Below, one piece after another: positions 1-8,470 of a stretch of DNA of 53,971 nt. This DNA is from Pseudomonadota bacterium (GTDB lineage Bacteria > Pseudomonadota > Gammaproteobacteria > Acidiferrobacterales > Acidiferrobacteraceae): assembly GCA_021827145.1 (NCBI GenBank), contig JAKAXK010000004.1:1-53971 (forward strand). The letters run 5' to 3'. The notes beneath the pieces were generated by a model. That model saw only the letters and a program-made list of their open reading frames with translations. It made no database searches and was not told the origin of the DNA. A program made the position numbers and the translations under genes. Position 1 is the stretch's first letter; each line of letters opens with the position of its first letter.

Positions 1-1
1 A

Positions 2-199
2 ACGAATAGGCTGGAGCGCTTAAACGAGGAGATCAAGCGCCGCACCCGGGTGGTGCGGATCTTCCCTCACACCGAGTCCTGTTTGTGCCTGGTGCGGGCT
101 CTCTGTGTCGAGACCCATGAAGCCTCTTTTTACGACAGCCGCTACCTCAACATGGATCTCTTGAAAGAACAGCGCCGCGAACGGCTGCGGGCGGCCTAA
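2..199 (+). mobile_element. IS256-family transposase, C-terminal fragment (cut by window edge)
   Basis: An open frame runs from the window edge to TAA at 197-199 and encodes the last 65 residues of a mutator-type (IS256) DDE transposase. The signature is the stretch RLNEEIKRRTRVVRIFP followed by a short arginine-rich tail, which is the typical C-terminal helix of this family. The catalytic DDE residues would lie upstream, outside the window, so activity cannot be judged. The terminal inverted repeat follows 30 bases after the stop. Confidence 0.85.
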
Positions 200-225
200 T
201 GAAACCCTCCCTCATACCAGGAAGG

Positions 226-250
226 AATTTGCACAACTTGACGGACACAA
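226..250 (+). repeat. Probable right terminal inverted repeat of the IS256-family element
   Basis: The sequence AATTTGCACAACTTGACGG and the next few bases resemble IS256-type ends, which carry a TTTACACAAA/TTGGACAC-like core just after the transposase stop. The left end is outside the window, so the repeat cannot be matched to its partner and the 8-9 bp target duplication cannot be checked. Confidence 0.5.
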
Positions 251-323
251 CCTGGTGGATGCGAGGGAGCGCGCTCCGGTAGGCCGTGGAGGAGGCCGAG
301 GGGATGGGCTCGGGACCACCGCG

Positions 324-2810
324 CTACAGGAAGTTTGCGAGCCTATGGAGGAAGTTCTTGATGACCCCGAGGCCTGATCCGCCGTTTTCCGGCAGGTAGC
401 CTTTGAGGAAATAGGTCTTGTGATGGCCCGAGTAGGCGAGGCCACCGGTCTTGGGGTCATAGTGTCGGCGCACGACTGTCGGGGGGATGGTAAAGCGCAG
501 TCCTCGCTGGCCTTGCAGGGCGGTCTTCATGAAATGGATCCAGACCGGCAGGGCCTCGCGCGCGCCCGCGGCCCAATGCCCGAGACTGTGATTGTCGTCG
601 TAGCCCACCCACACGGTCGTCACCACCCGCGGGTTGTAGCCTGTAAACCAGGCATTGCTCTCGTCGTTGGTGGTGCCGGTCTTGCCGGCGAGCGCCCGGC
701 GATGGAGTATCTGGGCCGCGACCCCTGTGCCCTGGCGTATGACGCTTTCCATCATGCGTGTCATGAGGAAGGCGACCCCGGGCGGGATGGCGGTCTGGGT
801 GTCGGCTGGGGCCTTGTAGCCGAGCGCGCAGCCATGTAGGGGGATATGCTGGCCGCTCGCCGTCTGGATGCGTGCGATGAGGTAGGGCCGGGGCAGGGTG
901 CCGCCGTTTGCGAATACCGCATAGCCACGCGCGATCTGCGTGGGTGTGTAATCACCGGAGCCGAGCACCATGGAAGGGACCTGCGGGATCTGCTGGGTCG
1001 GGAAGCCGAAGCGGTGGACATAGGCGGCGGCAAAGGGGATACCGATATGAAGCAGCAGACGCACGCTCGGGACGTTATGGGACTCCGCGAGGTCCCGCCA
1101 TACGGCGATCGGGGTGCGCGAAAAGGTATTACTGTAATTCGTCGGCCGGTAGTCGGTGCCATCCGCGAGCCGCACGGATAAAGGCGTGTCCTTGATGAGT
1201 GAGACGGGCGTGAGGTAGTGGCGGATGCCCGCAGCCTTGAGGGCCGGCCCGTCCATGGCGGCGGCGTAGACAAAGGGCTTGAAGCCCGACCCCGGCTGCC
1301 GATAGGCATAGAGCGCGCGATCGAAGTGACTCAGTTCATAGCTGTAGCCCCCGTTTAAGGCCAGGATCGCCCCGGTCTTCGCGTCGAGGGAGATGAGTGC
1401 CCCTTGGGCCTTGGGTACCACCGTAAGCTGCCAGCCCGCATTCGGGACGCGTTGCCAGACGGCGGTCCCTGCCCATTGGGTGTTGCCACTGCCAGCGCCC
1501 GTGTTCGCGACATAGTGGCGCAGCCATACTAGGTCGCCCGGTTTCAGGACCTGATCGACCGCGGAGGCCTGCAGGCCCCGTGGTGCAAGCCGCACCCAGG
1601 CGATGTCCTGCCCATCGAGGATCACGGTCCGCTGTCCCTCGAGGCGCACGCGCGCCTCCCGGGCGTTGCTTGCCAGCACTACGCCCCAGCGCAGATTCGC
1701 CGGGTCGCGATCGGGGAGCACGGAGGGGCGCTCGCCCGCCAGCGCCGATTTGAGGGCCTTGCCTGTCAAGTGCGCCACCGGTCCCGCCCAGTTCTTCGGG
1801 TCGAGGCTGTCTAGCCCCATGGCGTAGTTCTCGAGCCCCACGGCGAGACTTCGGTCCGCGGCCCGCTGATCCTTGCGGGAGATCGTGGTGTAGACGCGTA
1901 GCCCGCGCCGGTAGGTGAAATTCGCCCCGAAGCGCTTGACGAGCCATTTGCGGATCCACGCGGTGGCGTAGGGCGCGACATTGTTCGTGGGCGCGTGGTA
2001 GCGCGTGCGCACGGATTGGGCCTCGGCCTCGATCATGGCGCGGTGGCTGATGTCATGGTCGGCATACATCTGGCCCAGGACGTAATCGCGGCGCTTGCGC
2101 GCAAGCTGCGGGCTCTTCACCGGATTGAAGTACGAGGGCGCGGCGGGAAGTCCGGCCAAGGTCGCTTTTTGCGCGAGCGTCAGTTGCGAGACGTCCTTGC
2201 CGTAGTAGGTGCGGGCCGCGGCCTCGACCCCGTAGGCACCCTGCCCGAGATAGATCTTGTTCAGATAGAGGTCGAGGATCTGTGCGCGCGTGAGCCGGTC
2301 GGCCAATTTGTAGGCGAGCAGGATCTCCGCCACCTTGCGCGCGATCGTTTTTTTGGGCGAGAGATAGAAATTCCGTGCGACCTGCTCGGTGATGGTGCTC
2401 GCCCCCTGCACGGGCGCCATGTGTAGGATGTCGACGAAGGCGGCGCGCAGGATGCCTGGGTAGCTCACTGGATAATACAGGGGGTTGTGACTATAAAACT
2501 TGCCGTTCTCGGCGGCGACGAAGGCCTCCTGGAGGTCCTTCGGAATCTTTTGGAGCGGCAGCGCAAAACGGATCTGCGGGCCTATGGCCTGCAGCAGTTC
2601 GCCGTTGGCCGCATAGATGCGTAGCGGTTGCTCGGGATGCCAGTTCTCGAGGGCACGCACACGCGGAAGATGATCCCAGGTCCACCACGTCCAGGCACCG
2701 ATCGCGAGCAGGCCGTTGACCGCCACGATGGCGAGCACTAACCGCACCCAGAAGCGCCGTCCCGGACGGGGCGACGATGAGGACGAGGGCGTGGGCGTTG
2801 ATAGAGGCAT
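324..2810 (-). CDS. mrcA: Class A penicillin-binding protein 1A (bifunctional peptidoglycan synthase)
   Basis: Polymerises lipid II into glycan strands and cross-links stem peptides in the periplasm while anchored in the inner membrane. The 828-residue product has a Ser/Pro-rich cytoplasmic tail, one membrane helix at about 21-45, and a GT51 glycosyltransferase domain with the catalytic Glu at 101 (AENGKFYSHN, where most family members read ED). A second GT51 motif, GASTITEQVARNFYL, follows. An OB-like insert precedes the transpeptidase domain, which carries SxxK (S508-G-F-K), SxN (S577-H-N) and KTG (710-712). The order and the insert fit PBP1A rather than PBP1B or PBP1C. The frame is open to 2933, but the inner ATG at 2810 places the tail and helix at normal distance; there is no strong ribosome site at either start. 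It stands alone, transcribed toward the IS256 remnant. Confidence 0.9.
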   Translation of the reverse strand: MPLSTPTPSSSSSPRPGRRFWVRLVLAIVAVNGLLAIGAWTWWTWDHLPRVRALENWHPEQPLRIYAANGELLQAIGPQIRFALPLQKIPKDLQEAFVAAENGKFYSHNPLYYPVSYPGILRAAFVDILHMAPVQGASTITEQVARNFYLSPKKTIARKVAEILLAYKLADRLTRAQILDLYLNKIYLGQGAYGVEAAARTYYGKDVSQLTLAQKATLAGLPAAPSYFNPVKSPQLARKRRDYVLGQMYADHDISHRAMIEAEAQSVRTRYHAPTNNVAPYATAWIRKWLVKRFGANFTYRRGLRVYTTISRKDQRAADRSLAVGLENYAMGLDSLDPKNWAGPVAHLTGKALKSALAGERPSVLPDRDPANLRWGVVLASNAREARVRLEGQRTVILDGQDIAWVRLAPRGLQASAVDQVLKPGDLVWLRHYVANTGAGSGNTQWAGTAVWQRVPNAGWQLTVVPKAQGALISLDAKTGAILALNGGYSYELSHFDRALYAYRQPGSGFKPFVYAAAMDGPALKAAGIRHYLTPVSLIKDTPLSVRLADGTDYRPTNYSNTFSRTPIAVWRDLAESHNVPSVRLLLHIGIPFAAAYVHRFGFPTQQIPQVPSMVLGSGDYTPTQIARGYAVFANGGTLPRPYLIARIQTASGQHIPLHGCALGYKAPADTQTAIPPGVAFLMTRMMESVIRQGTGVAAQILHRRALAGKTGTTNDESNAWFTGYNPRVVTTVWVGYDDNHSLGHWAAGAREALPVWIHFMKTALQGQRGLRFTIPPTVVRRHYDPKTGGLAYSGHHKTYFLKGYLPENGGSGLGVIKNFLHRLANFL

Positions 2811-3036
2811 GCGGTTTCGGGGGCCGACTAACGGCGGCCCAGGCCCTGCGTGGCACGGGTGGCCGGCAGCGGGTCGGTGGGGGTCGGAATGGTCATAGGC
2901 CTCAGGATATGACGAGAGGCCGACGGGACGCAAAGGTCGGCCGACACGAGGCGCAGCGGGCGGGAACCGCGGTCGGTGGTGTCGGGGATGAAAAGCCTCC
3001 CGCTGGTGGTCATGCGGGATGTGGGCGGATCGTCAT

Positions 3037-3498
3037 CTACAGGCGTCGCGGGGGCGGATTGAGACGCTCGAACACATTGTCCATGCGGTGACCCTGGGTG
3101 TCATAGGCGCGCACATGGAGGCGGCGCAGGCCGGGGACTATGACCACGAGACAGTCGCGGCGCGGCATCGTATGAGACGGCGCGAGGACGAAGGCGGGTC
3201 CCGGCCCGCAGGGGTTGTGTGTGAAGGTGCTGTCGAGGCGCGCCACGAAGGCTTGGGCAGCCGCGCGCGATGCCCCCATGGACGCAAAGGGTCCGGCGGG
3301 CCGCGCGCGCAGCGCGCTATCCAAGTGCCGGCGCACGACCTGCTGCTCGACGACGATGTGGAAACTGAGGAGCGCGGCGACCACGCCGTAGAGGGTGGCG
3401 AACCCGATCACGAGGCGCGCGAAGCGGCGCGTGGCGGGACTCTCCGCCCCGCTGCGGGTATTCAGCCGTGCACTGGCCTCTCCGGGCTGCGTGGTCAT
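3037..3498 (-). CDS. Small single-pass membrane protein of unknown function, coupled to lgt
   Basis: The 153-residue product has a polar N-terminus, one membrane helix at about 28-47 (FARLVIGFATLYGVVAALLSF) and a periplasmic domain of about 100 residues with two cysteines (in HNPCGPG and RRDCLVV) that could form a disulfide. I do not recognise the family. Its ATG overlaps the lgt stop in an ATGA arrangement (3495-3498), so the two are translationally coupled. This makes an envelope role plausible but is inference only. Confidence 0.7.
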   Translation of the reverse strand: MTTQPGEASARLNTRSGAESPATRRFARLVIGFATLYGVVAALLSFHIVVEQQVVRRHLDSALRARPAGPFASMGASRAAAQAFVARLDSTFTHNPCGPGPAFVLAPSHTMPRRDCLVVIVPGLRRLHVRAYDTQGHRMDNVFERLNPPPRRL

Positions 3499-4313
3499 GT
3501 GGACGCGCCCGTGGCGCCCTCGCGCGGTCGCGTCTCGAAGCCGCCGCGGTAGGCCCAGTAGAGGAGCGCGATCCCGATCGGGATCATGGGGGCCGACAGG
3601 ATTTGGCCCATATCGAGTCGCCCGAGTACGAAGCCGAGTTGAATGTCGGGCTGGCGCGTGTATTCGACCAGGAAGCGGAAGACCCCGTAGAAGAGGACGA
3701 AGAGGGCGCCGACCGCGCCTGTGGGTCGGCGCTTACGGCCGTAGACCGCGAGGATCACGAGCAGCACCACCCCCTCCAGTAGAAACTCATAGATCTGTGA
3801 GGGCTGGCGTGGCTCGGGGCCGCCGGCGGGAAAGATCACCGCCCATGGCAGGTGGCTCACGCGCCCAAACAGCTGGTCGTTGATGAAGTTCGCAAGCCGC
3901 CCGAGACCGAGCCCAATGGGCGCCGCTGGCGCGACGAAGTCGAGCACTGCCATGGTCGAGCGCTGGTGTTTACGACCGTAGACCCAGCAACCGAGGATGA
4001 CGCCGATGAGGCCGCCATGGAAGGACATGCCCCCTTCCCAGACCTTCAGTATCTCGATGGGATGGCCGAGGTAGTAGGGCAGGTCGTACCAGAGGATGTA
4101 GCCGAGACGCCCCCCGGCGATGGCCCCCACCGAAAGATAGTATTCCAGATCGAGGACCTGCTCCTTGGTCCACTGCCACTCGCTACGACGCCCGCGCCGG
4201 ATCAGCCAGATCGTGCCGATGACGAAGCTTATGATTTCCAGGAGGCCGTACCAGTGGATCGGTATGGGGCCTATATGAAATCCAACGGGATTTATGTGGG
4301 GATAGGCGAGCAT
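3495..4313 (-). CDS. lgt: Prolipoprotein diacylglyceryl transferase
   Basis: Transfers diacylglycerol from phosphatidylglycerol to the lipobox cysteine of prolipoproteins, the first step of lipoprotein maturation in the inner membrane. The 272-residue polytopic protein carries the Lgt signature GRLANFINDQLFGR (usually GRIGNFINGELWGR), the conserved MSFHGGL segment with the essential His, and a late R-x-x-x-E pair in RFLVEYTRQPD. Length is normal. It is the first gene of a pair with the small membrane protein at 3037. Substrates visible in this window are the CyoA-like subunit and the MlaA-like lipoprotein. Confidence 0.95.
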   Translation of the reverse strand: MLAYPHINPVGFHIGPIPIHWYGLLEIISFVIGTIWLIRRGRRSEWQWTKEQVLDLEYYLSVGAIAGGRLGYILWYDLPYYLGHPIEILKVWEGGMSFHGGLIGVILGCWVYGRKHQRSTMAVLDFVAPAAPIGLGLGRLANFINDQLFGRVSHLPWAVIFPAGGPEPRQPSQIYEFLLEGVVLLVILAVYGRKRRPTGAVGALFVLFYGVFRFLVEYTRQPDIQLGFVLGRLDMGQILSAPMIPIGIALLYWAYRGGFETRPREGATGAST

Positions 4314-4400
4314 GCGCTTCCATTCACGATCGGCCGAGGATGGCGAAAGCCGGCGTATGTGTCAAGGACGATCGGGCCTTGATCGGCGAGTCCTGTGCCA

Positions 4401-5345
4401 TCACGCCCCGTCGCGCGGATCGGGCGTGGTCTTCAGGCCTTCCGTGATGCGAAACGCCGTACCCACCATTTTCGACAGGTCGCCCATGTCGGCGGGTACA
4501 ATCATGACGTTCGACTCTTTGGCGATCGCGCCCCACTGGCTGATGAACGACTCGGCCACGCGCATAGCCATCGCCTGACGCGCACTTTCGTCTTTCAGGC
4601 TGTCGCCCACGAGCTTGAGGGACTCGGCGGTGGCCTTGGCGACGAGCAGGATCGCCTGGGCCTCGCCCTGGGCGCGCAGGACCTGGGCCTGGCGTGCACC
4701 CTCGGCACGGTTGATGGCCTGCTGCCGCTCTCCCTCCGAGACGTTGATGGCCTGCTGCTTGGCGCCCTCCGATGTGGCGATGGTGGCGCGCTTCTCGCGT
4801 TCGGCCGTGATCTGGAGCTCCATGGCGCGCACCACGTCCGCAGGCGGGGTGATGTCGCGGATCTCGTAGCGCAAGACCTTGAGGCCCCAGGTGACCGCCG
4901 CGCGGTCGAGTTCCTGGACGACGGTCGTATTCAACTCGGCGCGCTGCGACAAGACTTCGTCTAAGGCGCGTTTGCCGACGTCGGCGCGCAGGATCGTCTG
5001 CGCGAGCTGGATCATGGCCGCGGTCGGATTGGTGGTCCCGTAGGCTGCGGCCTTGGGATCCGTGATCTGGAGGTACAAGACCCCGTCGATCGCGATCTGG
5101 GTGTTGTCTTTGGTGATACAGACCTGTTTTTGGACATCGATCGGCGTCTCGCGCAGATCGAAGCGATACGCGACCCGATCGATCAAAGGGAAAATGATAT
5201 TGAGTCCGGGCTGTAAGATGTCGTGGAAACGCCCCAGTCGCTCGAGCACGAAGGCGCGCTGCTGGGGGACCACCCGTATCCCTTTGATCACGATGAATAG
5301 CGCGACGAACGCCAGAATCACCAGAATGACAATGCCTGCTCCCAT
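4401..5345 (-). CDS. qmcA: SPFH/band-7 (stomatin-like) membrane protein, QmcA type
   Basis: The 314-residue product has an N-terminal membrane helix (residues 4-22), a band-7 domain to about residue 190 (typical VPQQRAFVLERLGRFHDIL and RADVGKRALDEVLSQR segments) and an Ala/Glu/Arg-rich helical region that usually drives oligomerisation. Proteins of this type form large membrane rings and partner with membrane proteases or NfeD proteins. A very strong ribosome site (AGGGAGGAG) lies just before the ATG. The nfeD-like gene is 24 bases upstream on the same strand, giving the common nfeD-qmcA pair. Confidence 0.9.
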   Translation of the reverse strand: MGAGIVILVILAFVALFIVIKGIRVVPQQRAFVLERLGRFHDILQPGLNIIFPLIDRVAYRFDLRETPIDVQKQVCITKDNTQIAIDGVLYLQITDPKAAAYGTTNPTAAMIQLAQTILRADVGKRALDEVLSQRAELNTTVVQELDRAAVTWGLKVLRYEIRDITPPADVVRAMELQITAEREKRATIATSEGAKQQAINVSEGERQQAINRAEGARQAQVLRAQGEAQAILLVAKATAESLKLVGDSLKDESARQAMAMRVAESFISQWGAIAKESNVMIVPADMGDLSKMVGTAFRITEGLKTTPDPRDGA

Positions 5346-5369
5346 GGCTCCTCCCTTAAGGTTGCCTTG

Positions 5370-5825
5370 TTATTGTCGTATCGAGGCCCGTGCCGTAGGC
5401 GGCGCGAGCAGGAGATCATTGCCATCGCGGTGGACAATGGTCAGAAGGTCGCCGGGCGAGACCGCCACATCGCCATAACCCTCGGCAAGGCGTGCGCTCC
5501 AGGAGCTGTTGCGGTAGCTGACGCGCAGACCCTCGGGGGCAACGGATTCCACCCGTACGAGGTGTCCGGCATCCGGGTCGTTCAACGCCTTGGATGCACG
5601 TGTCGGTCGCGACAGGCGTTTGCGCGCGACATGGGCCGCCGGCAGCCCCGCGGCCGCGCCCAGGGCGACCGTGGCGAATGCCCACGAAGGGCTCGCGCCC
5701 GCGAGCGCCACGGCACTTCCCGCGGCCAAAGCCAGCGCCACGGCGATCAGATAAAAGGTCATGGACGAGAGTTCGATGGCCAGGGCCATCGCCGCCAAGA
5801 TTGCCAGTGCGATTCCCGTCTTCAC
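5370..5825 (-). CDS. NfeD-like membrane protein (short form, OB-fold domain)
   Basis: The 151-residue product has about three membrane helices in residues 3-70 and a C-terminal OB-fold domain of about 75 residues, without the N-terminal ClpP-like protease of long NfeD proteins. The start is the GTG at 5825, because GGAGG sits exactly five bases upstream; an upstream ATG at 5864 has no such site. It precedes the QmcA-like gene by 24 bases, and the two very probably form a membrane complex, as known for NfeD/stomatin pairs. Confidence 0.8.
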   Translation of the reverse strand: MKTGIALAILAAMALAIELSSMTFYLIAVALALAAGSAVALAGASPSWAFATVALGAAAGLPAAHVARKRLSRPTRASKALNDPDAGHLVRVESVAPEGLRVSYRNSSWSARLAEGYGDVAVSPGDLLTIVHRDGNDLLLAPPTARASIRQ

Positions 5826-6147
5826 GGTGTCCTCCGAGTGGCTGCCCTTAGCGTAGGCGCTCATGGCGATCGGCGCCAGTATGCGGCTCGAAGCGTAAGA
5901 CCGCGACCCGGGGAATCGTCGGGCTTGTGAGGACCTTCAAGGTCTGCCTGGCGTTCAGGACCTCTGCCAAAGGTCTTGTAGATCGTGGCGCTCAGGTTGC
6001 ATCATGGGTCGCTTGGGGCGTCCGCGCCAAGTTCTGGGGCGGCCTTGTCGATCTTAAGCCGCCGGGGCCGGTGCGGGCTTTCGCTCGGCTTGGATATCCT
6101 GAGCGGGGCCCCCATCTAATTCGTTTGTCTCGTAAGGAGCAGATGCC
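5826..6147. other. Divergent intergenic region between nfeD-like and nemA-like genes
   Basis: The 322 bases separate genes transcribed away from each other and must hold both promoters. No open frame here looks like a gene. A GGGGCCCC palindrome lies near 6104, upstream of the reductase, and a good ribosome site (TAAGGAG) precedes the ATG at 6148. I could not assign clear -35/-10 pairs. Confidence 0.4.
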
Positions 6148-7296
6148 ATGAATCATGATTCGACCAAACCTACTCAAGGCCGCGGTTCCGCCACCGATAT
6201 GGGGCAGGCACCCTCCTTGTTCTCGCCGCTGACCGTAGGAGAGCTGCATCTGTCCAACCGCCTTGTCATGGCGCCCCTCACGCGCAATCGCGCGGGATCG
6301 GGCTTCGTGCCGCAGGACTTGAACGCCGAGTATTACCGCCAGCGTGCCAGCGCCGGCCTCATTATCAGCGAGGCCACCCAGATCTCACCCGAAGGGCTGG
6401 GCTATCCGGACACTCCCGGCATCTACAGCGCCGAACAGATTGCGGGTTGGCGGCGCGTGACCGACGCTGTGCATGCCGAGGCCGGGAAGATGTTTCTGCA
6501 ATTATGGCATGTAGGCCGTATCTCGCACCCCTCGATGCAGCCCGGGGGTCAGCTGCCGGTTGCCCCGAGCGCGATCAAGCCGGCCGGTCAGGCGGCGACT
6601 TATGAAGGACCACAGGACTTTGTAAGCCCTCGCGCCTTGCGCCTGGACGAACTCGCGCGCCTCCGCGATCAATATCGTCTCGCGGCCCAGAACGCGCTGG
6701 CGGCGGGCTTCGACGGCGTCGAGATTCATGGCGCCAATGGCTATCTCCTGGATCAATTTCTGCGCGACGGAACCAACCGTCGCACGGATGCCTATGGAGG
6801 TTCGATTGAGAACCGTTTGCGTTTCCCGCTTGAGGTCGTGGAGAGCGTGCTCGAGGTCTGGCCGCCCGGACGGGTCGGAATCCGGCTCTCGCCCAGCGGG
6901 ACCATGAACGACATGCACGATTCGGATCCTCGTGCGACCTTTGGCGCGATGGTGAAGGCCCTTGAGCACTACGGGCTCGCCTATATTCATGTCATGGAGG
7001 CCCTGGAGGCCGATACGCGTCATGGCGGGACCGTGATCCCGGTCAGCTATTTTCGAGCGATCTACAAGGGCACTATCATGGTCAACGGCGAATATGACGG
7101 GCCCAAGGCTCAGAAGGTCGTGGCCTCGGGTGATGCCGATCTCGTGTCGTTCGGACGACTGTTCCTAGCAAATCCCGATCTGGCCGAACGTCTGCGTACA
7201 GGCGCGCCCCTGAATGTCCCGGATCCGAAGTCCTTTTATGGCGGGGGAGCCAAGGGTTACACCGATTACCCGACCCTGGCGCAACAGCAGGTGTGA
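6148..7296 (+). CDS. nemA: Old yellow enzyme family FMN-dependent alkene/nitro reductase (NemA-like)
   Basis: Reduces activated C=C bonds, nitro compounds or N-ethylmaleimide with NAD(P)H in the cytoplasm. The 382-residue TIM barrel shows the family's FMN-binding start (LSNRLVMAPLTRNRA), the substrate-binding HGANGYLLDQFL motif with His, Asn and catalytic Tyr, and the phosphate-binding end DADLVSFGRLFLANPDLAERL. Length is normal, with an N-terminal extension of about 20 residues. TAAGGAG is eight bases before the ATG. No TetR-type NemR regulator is next to it. The following genes (glutathione peroxidase, GloA) point the other way but also handle electrophile and oxidant stress. Confidence 0.88.
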   Translation: MNHDSTKPTQGRGSATDMGQAPSLFSPLTVGELHLSNRLVMAPLTRNRAGSGFVPQDLNAEYYRQRASAGLIISEATQISPEGLGYPDTPGIYSAEQIAGWRRVTDAVHAEAGKMFLQLWHVGRISHPSMQPGGQLPVAPSAIKPAGQAATYEGPQDFVSPRALRLDELARLRDQYRLAAQNALAAGFDGVEIHGANGYLLDQFLRDGTNRRTDAYGGSIENRLRFPLEVVESVLEVWPPGRVGIRLSPSGTMNDMHDSDPRATFGAMVKALEHYGLAYIHVMEALEADTRHGGTVIPVSYFRAIYKGTIMVNGEYDGPKAQKVVASGDADLVSFGRLFLANPDLAERLRTGAPLNVPDPKSFYGGGAKGYTDYPTLAQQQV

Positions 7297-7315
7297 CAGC
7301 CGGCCCGCTGAGGCG

Positions 7316-7345
7316 CGCCACGCGCGCCCTTCCTAGGGCGTGGCG
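7316..7345. terminator. Possible shared terminator hairpin between convergent genes
   Basis: Two alternative stems can form: CGCCACG (7316-7322) with CGTGGCG (7339-7345), or the shorter CGCCC (7325-7329) with GGGCG (7336-7340). It lies between the ends of two convergent genes and overlaps the stop of the minus-strand peroxidase. There is no clear T-run, so function is uncertain. Confidence 0.3.
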
Positions 7346-7848
7346 AGCGCGCGTTCCACGGGATACGCCAGGGCCTCGGGGCGTACGCGTGGCGCATAGC
7401 GGCGTACCGTACGGCCGCTGCGGTCGACCAGGAATTTCGTGAAATTCCATTTGATGGCGCGTGTGCCGAAAAGGCCGGTCGCGCGCGCGGTCAGCCAGCG
7501 GAAGAGGGGATCGGCGGCCGGCCCCTTGACATCGATCTTGGCGAACATCGGGAACGTGACATCGTAGCGCTCCCGACAGAAGGCCTGGATGTCGGCGGCC
7601 GTGCCGGGCTCCTGGGCACCAAACTGGTTGCACGGAAAGCCCAGAACCACGAGGCCCTGGTCCCGGTAGCGCTGGTAGAGGTGTTCCAGACCTTCGTACT
7701 GGGGCGTGAAGCCGCAGCGGCTTGCGACATTGACGATGAGTAAGGCCTGTCCCCGATAGGCGCTCAAGTCCTGTTCGGCGCCTGCCAGCGTGCGCACCCG
7801 GAAACCATACAGCGCGTCGGGCGTTTCGCGGCCGCCCTCCACCGTCAT
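7333..7848 (-). CDS. Glutathione peroxidase family protein (Cys type)
   Basis: Reduces hydrogen peroxide and organic hydroperoxides. The 171-residue thioredoxin-fold protein has peroxidatic Cys45 in NVASRCGFTPQY, the catalytic Gln in FPCNQFGAQEPG, and the Trp/Asn pair in KWNFTKF. A further cysteine at 91 sits where the resolving Cys of thioredoxin-dependent members lies, so thioredoxin rather than glutathione may be the reductant. The active residue is an ordinary Cys codon. Its ATG overlaps the stop of gloA (ATGA at 7845-7848), so both are made together as a methylglyoxal/peroxide defence pair. Confidence 0.9.
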   Translation of the reverse strand: MTVEGGRETPDALYGFRVRTLAGAEQDLSAYRGQALLIVNVASRCGFTPQYEGLEHLYQRYRDQGLVVLGFPCNQFGAQEPGTAADIQAFCRERYDVTFPMFAKIDVKGPAADPLFRWLTARATGLFGTRAIKWNFTKFLVDRSGRTVRRYAPRVRPEALAYPVERALATP

Positions 7849-8237
7849 GGGGCCGCGTGTCTTTCGACGAATTCGATCTTGTAACCGTCGGGATCCTCGA
7901 CGAAGGCGATCACCGTGGTTCCGTGTTTCATGGGACCCGCGGGTCGCGTCACGCGCCCACCGGCGGCCGCGACCCGCTCGCAGGCACCCGCGGCGTCATC
8001 GACCTCGATGGCGACATGGCCGAAGGCGCTGCCCTGATCGTAATGCTTGATATCCCAGTTATGGGTGAGCTCGAGGACCGCGGAGTCCCGTTCCTCGCCG
8101 TAGCCCACGAAGGCCAGGGTGAAGCGCCCTTCCGGATAGTCCATGCGCCGCAGGGCGCGCATTCCGAGGGCTTGTTCATAAAAGCGCAGAGATCGTTCGA
8201 GATCGACGACCCGTATCATGGTGTGGGCTATTCGCAT
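7845..8237 (-). CDS. gloA: Lactoylglutathione lyase (glyoxalase I)
   Basis: Isomerises the hemithioacetal of methylglyoxal and glutathione to S-lactoylglutathione. The 130-residue protein keeps all four metal ligands at the E. coli positions: His5, Glu56, His74 and Glu122. The length matches the short, Ni-preferring bacterial class. GGGAG precedes the ATG. It is the first gene of a coupled pair with the glutathione peroxidase. Glyoxalase II is not in the window. Confidence 0.93.
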   Translation of the reverse strand: MRIAHTMIRVVDLERSLRFYEQALGMRALRRMDYPEGRFTLAFVGYGEERDSAVLELTHNWDIKHYDQGSAFGHVAIEVDDAAGACERVAAAGGRVTRPAGPMKHGTTVIAFVEDPDGYKIEFVERHAAP

Positions 8238-8470
8238 ACGGCTCCCTCAGAGATCTGTTCCGGGTTTGGGGTCACGGACGACTGGTGCCCGCGCAGGAGG
8301 CGGGCATCGTGGTCCGGCGCGGCTTTGAGCCTACCGGTGCGCATGGGGGAGCGCAAGGCGGTTCCTCGGGCTTGCGCCCGCAGGGACCCTGGTGGCACCG
8401 GGATTTGGTTTCGTCAAGGATTGCGCGGGCAGATCTCAGCGGCCGGACGTACGGAAGCGCACGGCGGTTA

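Noticed and set aside
7333-7848. Selenocysteine-type glutathione peroxidase
   Set aside because: The active residue is coded by an ordinary Cys codon, with no in-frame TGA.
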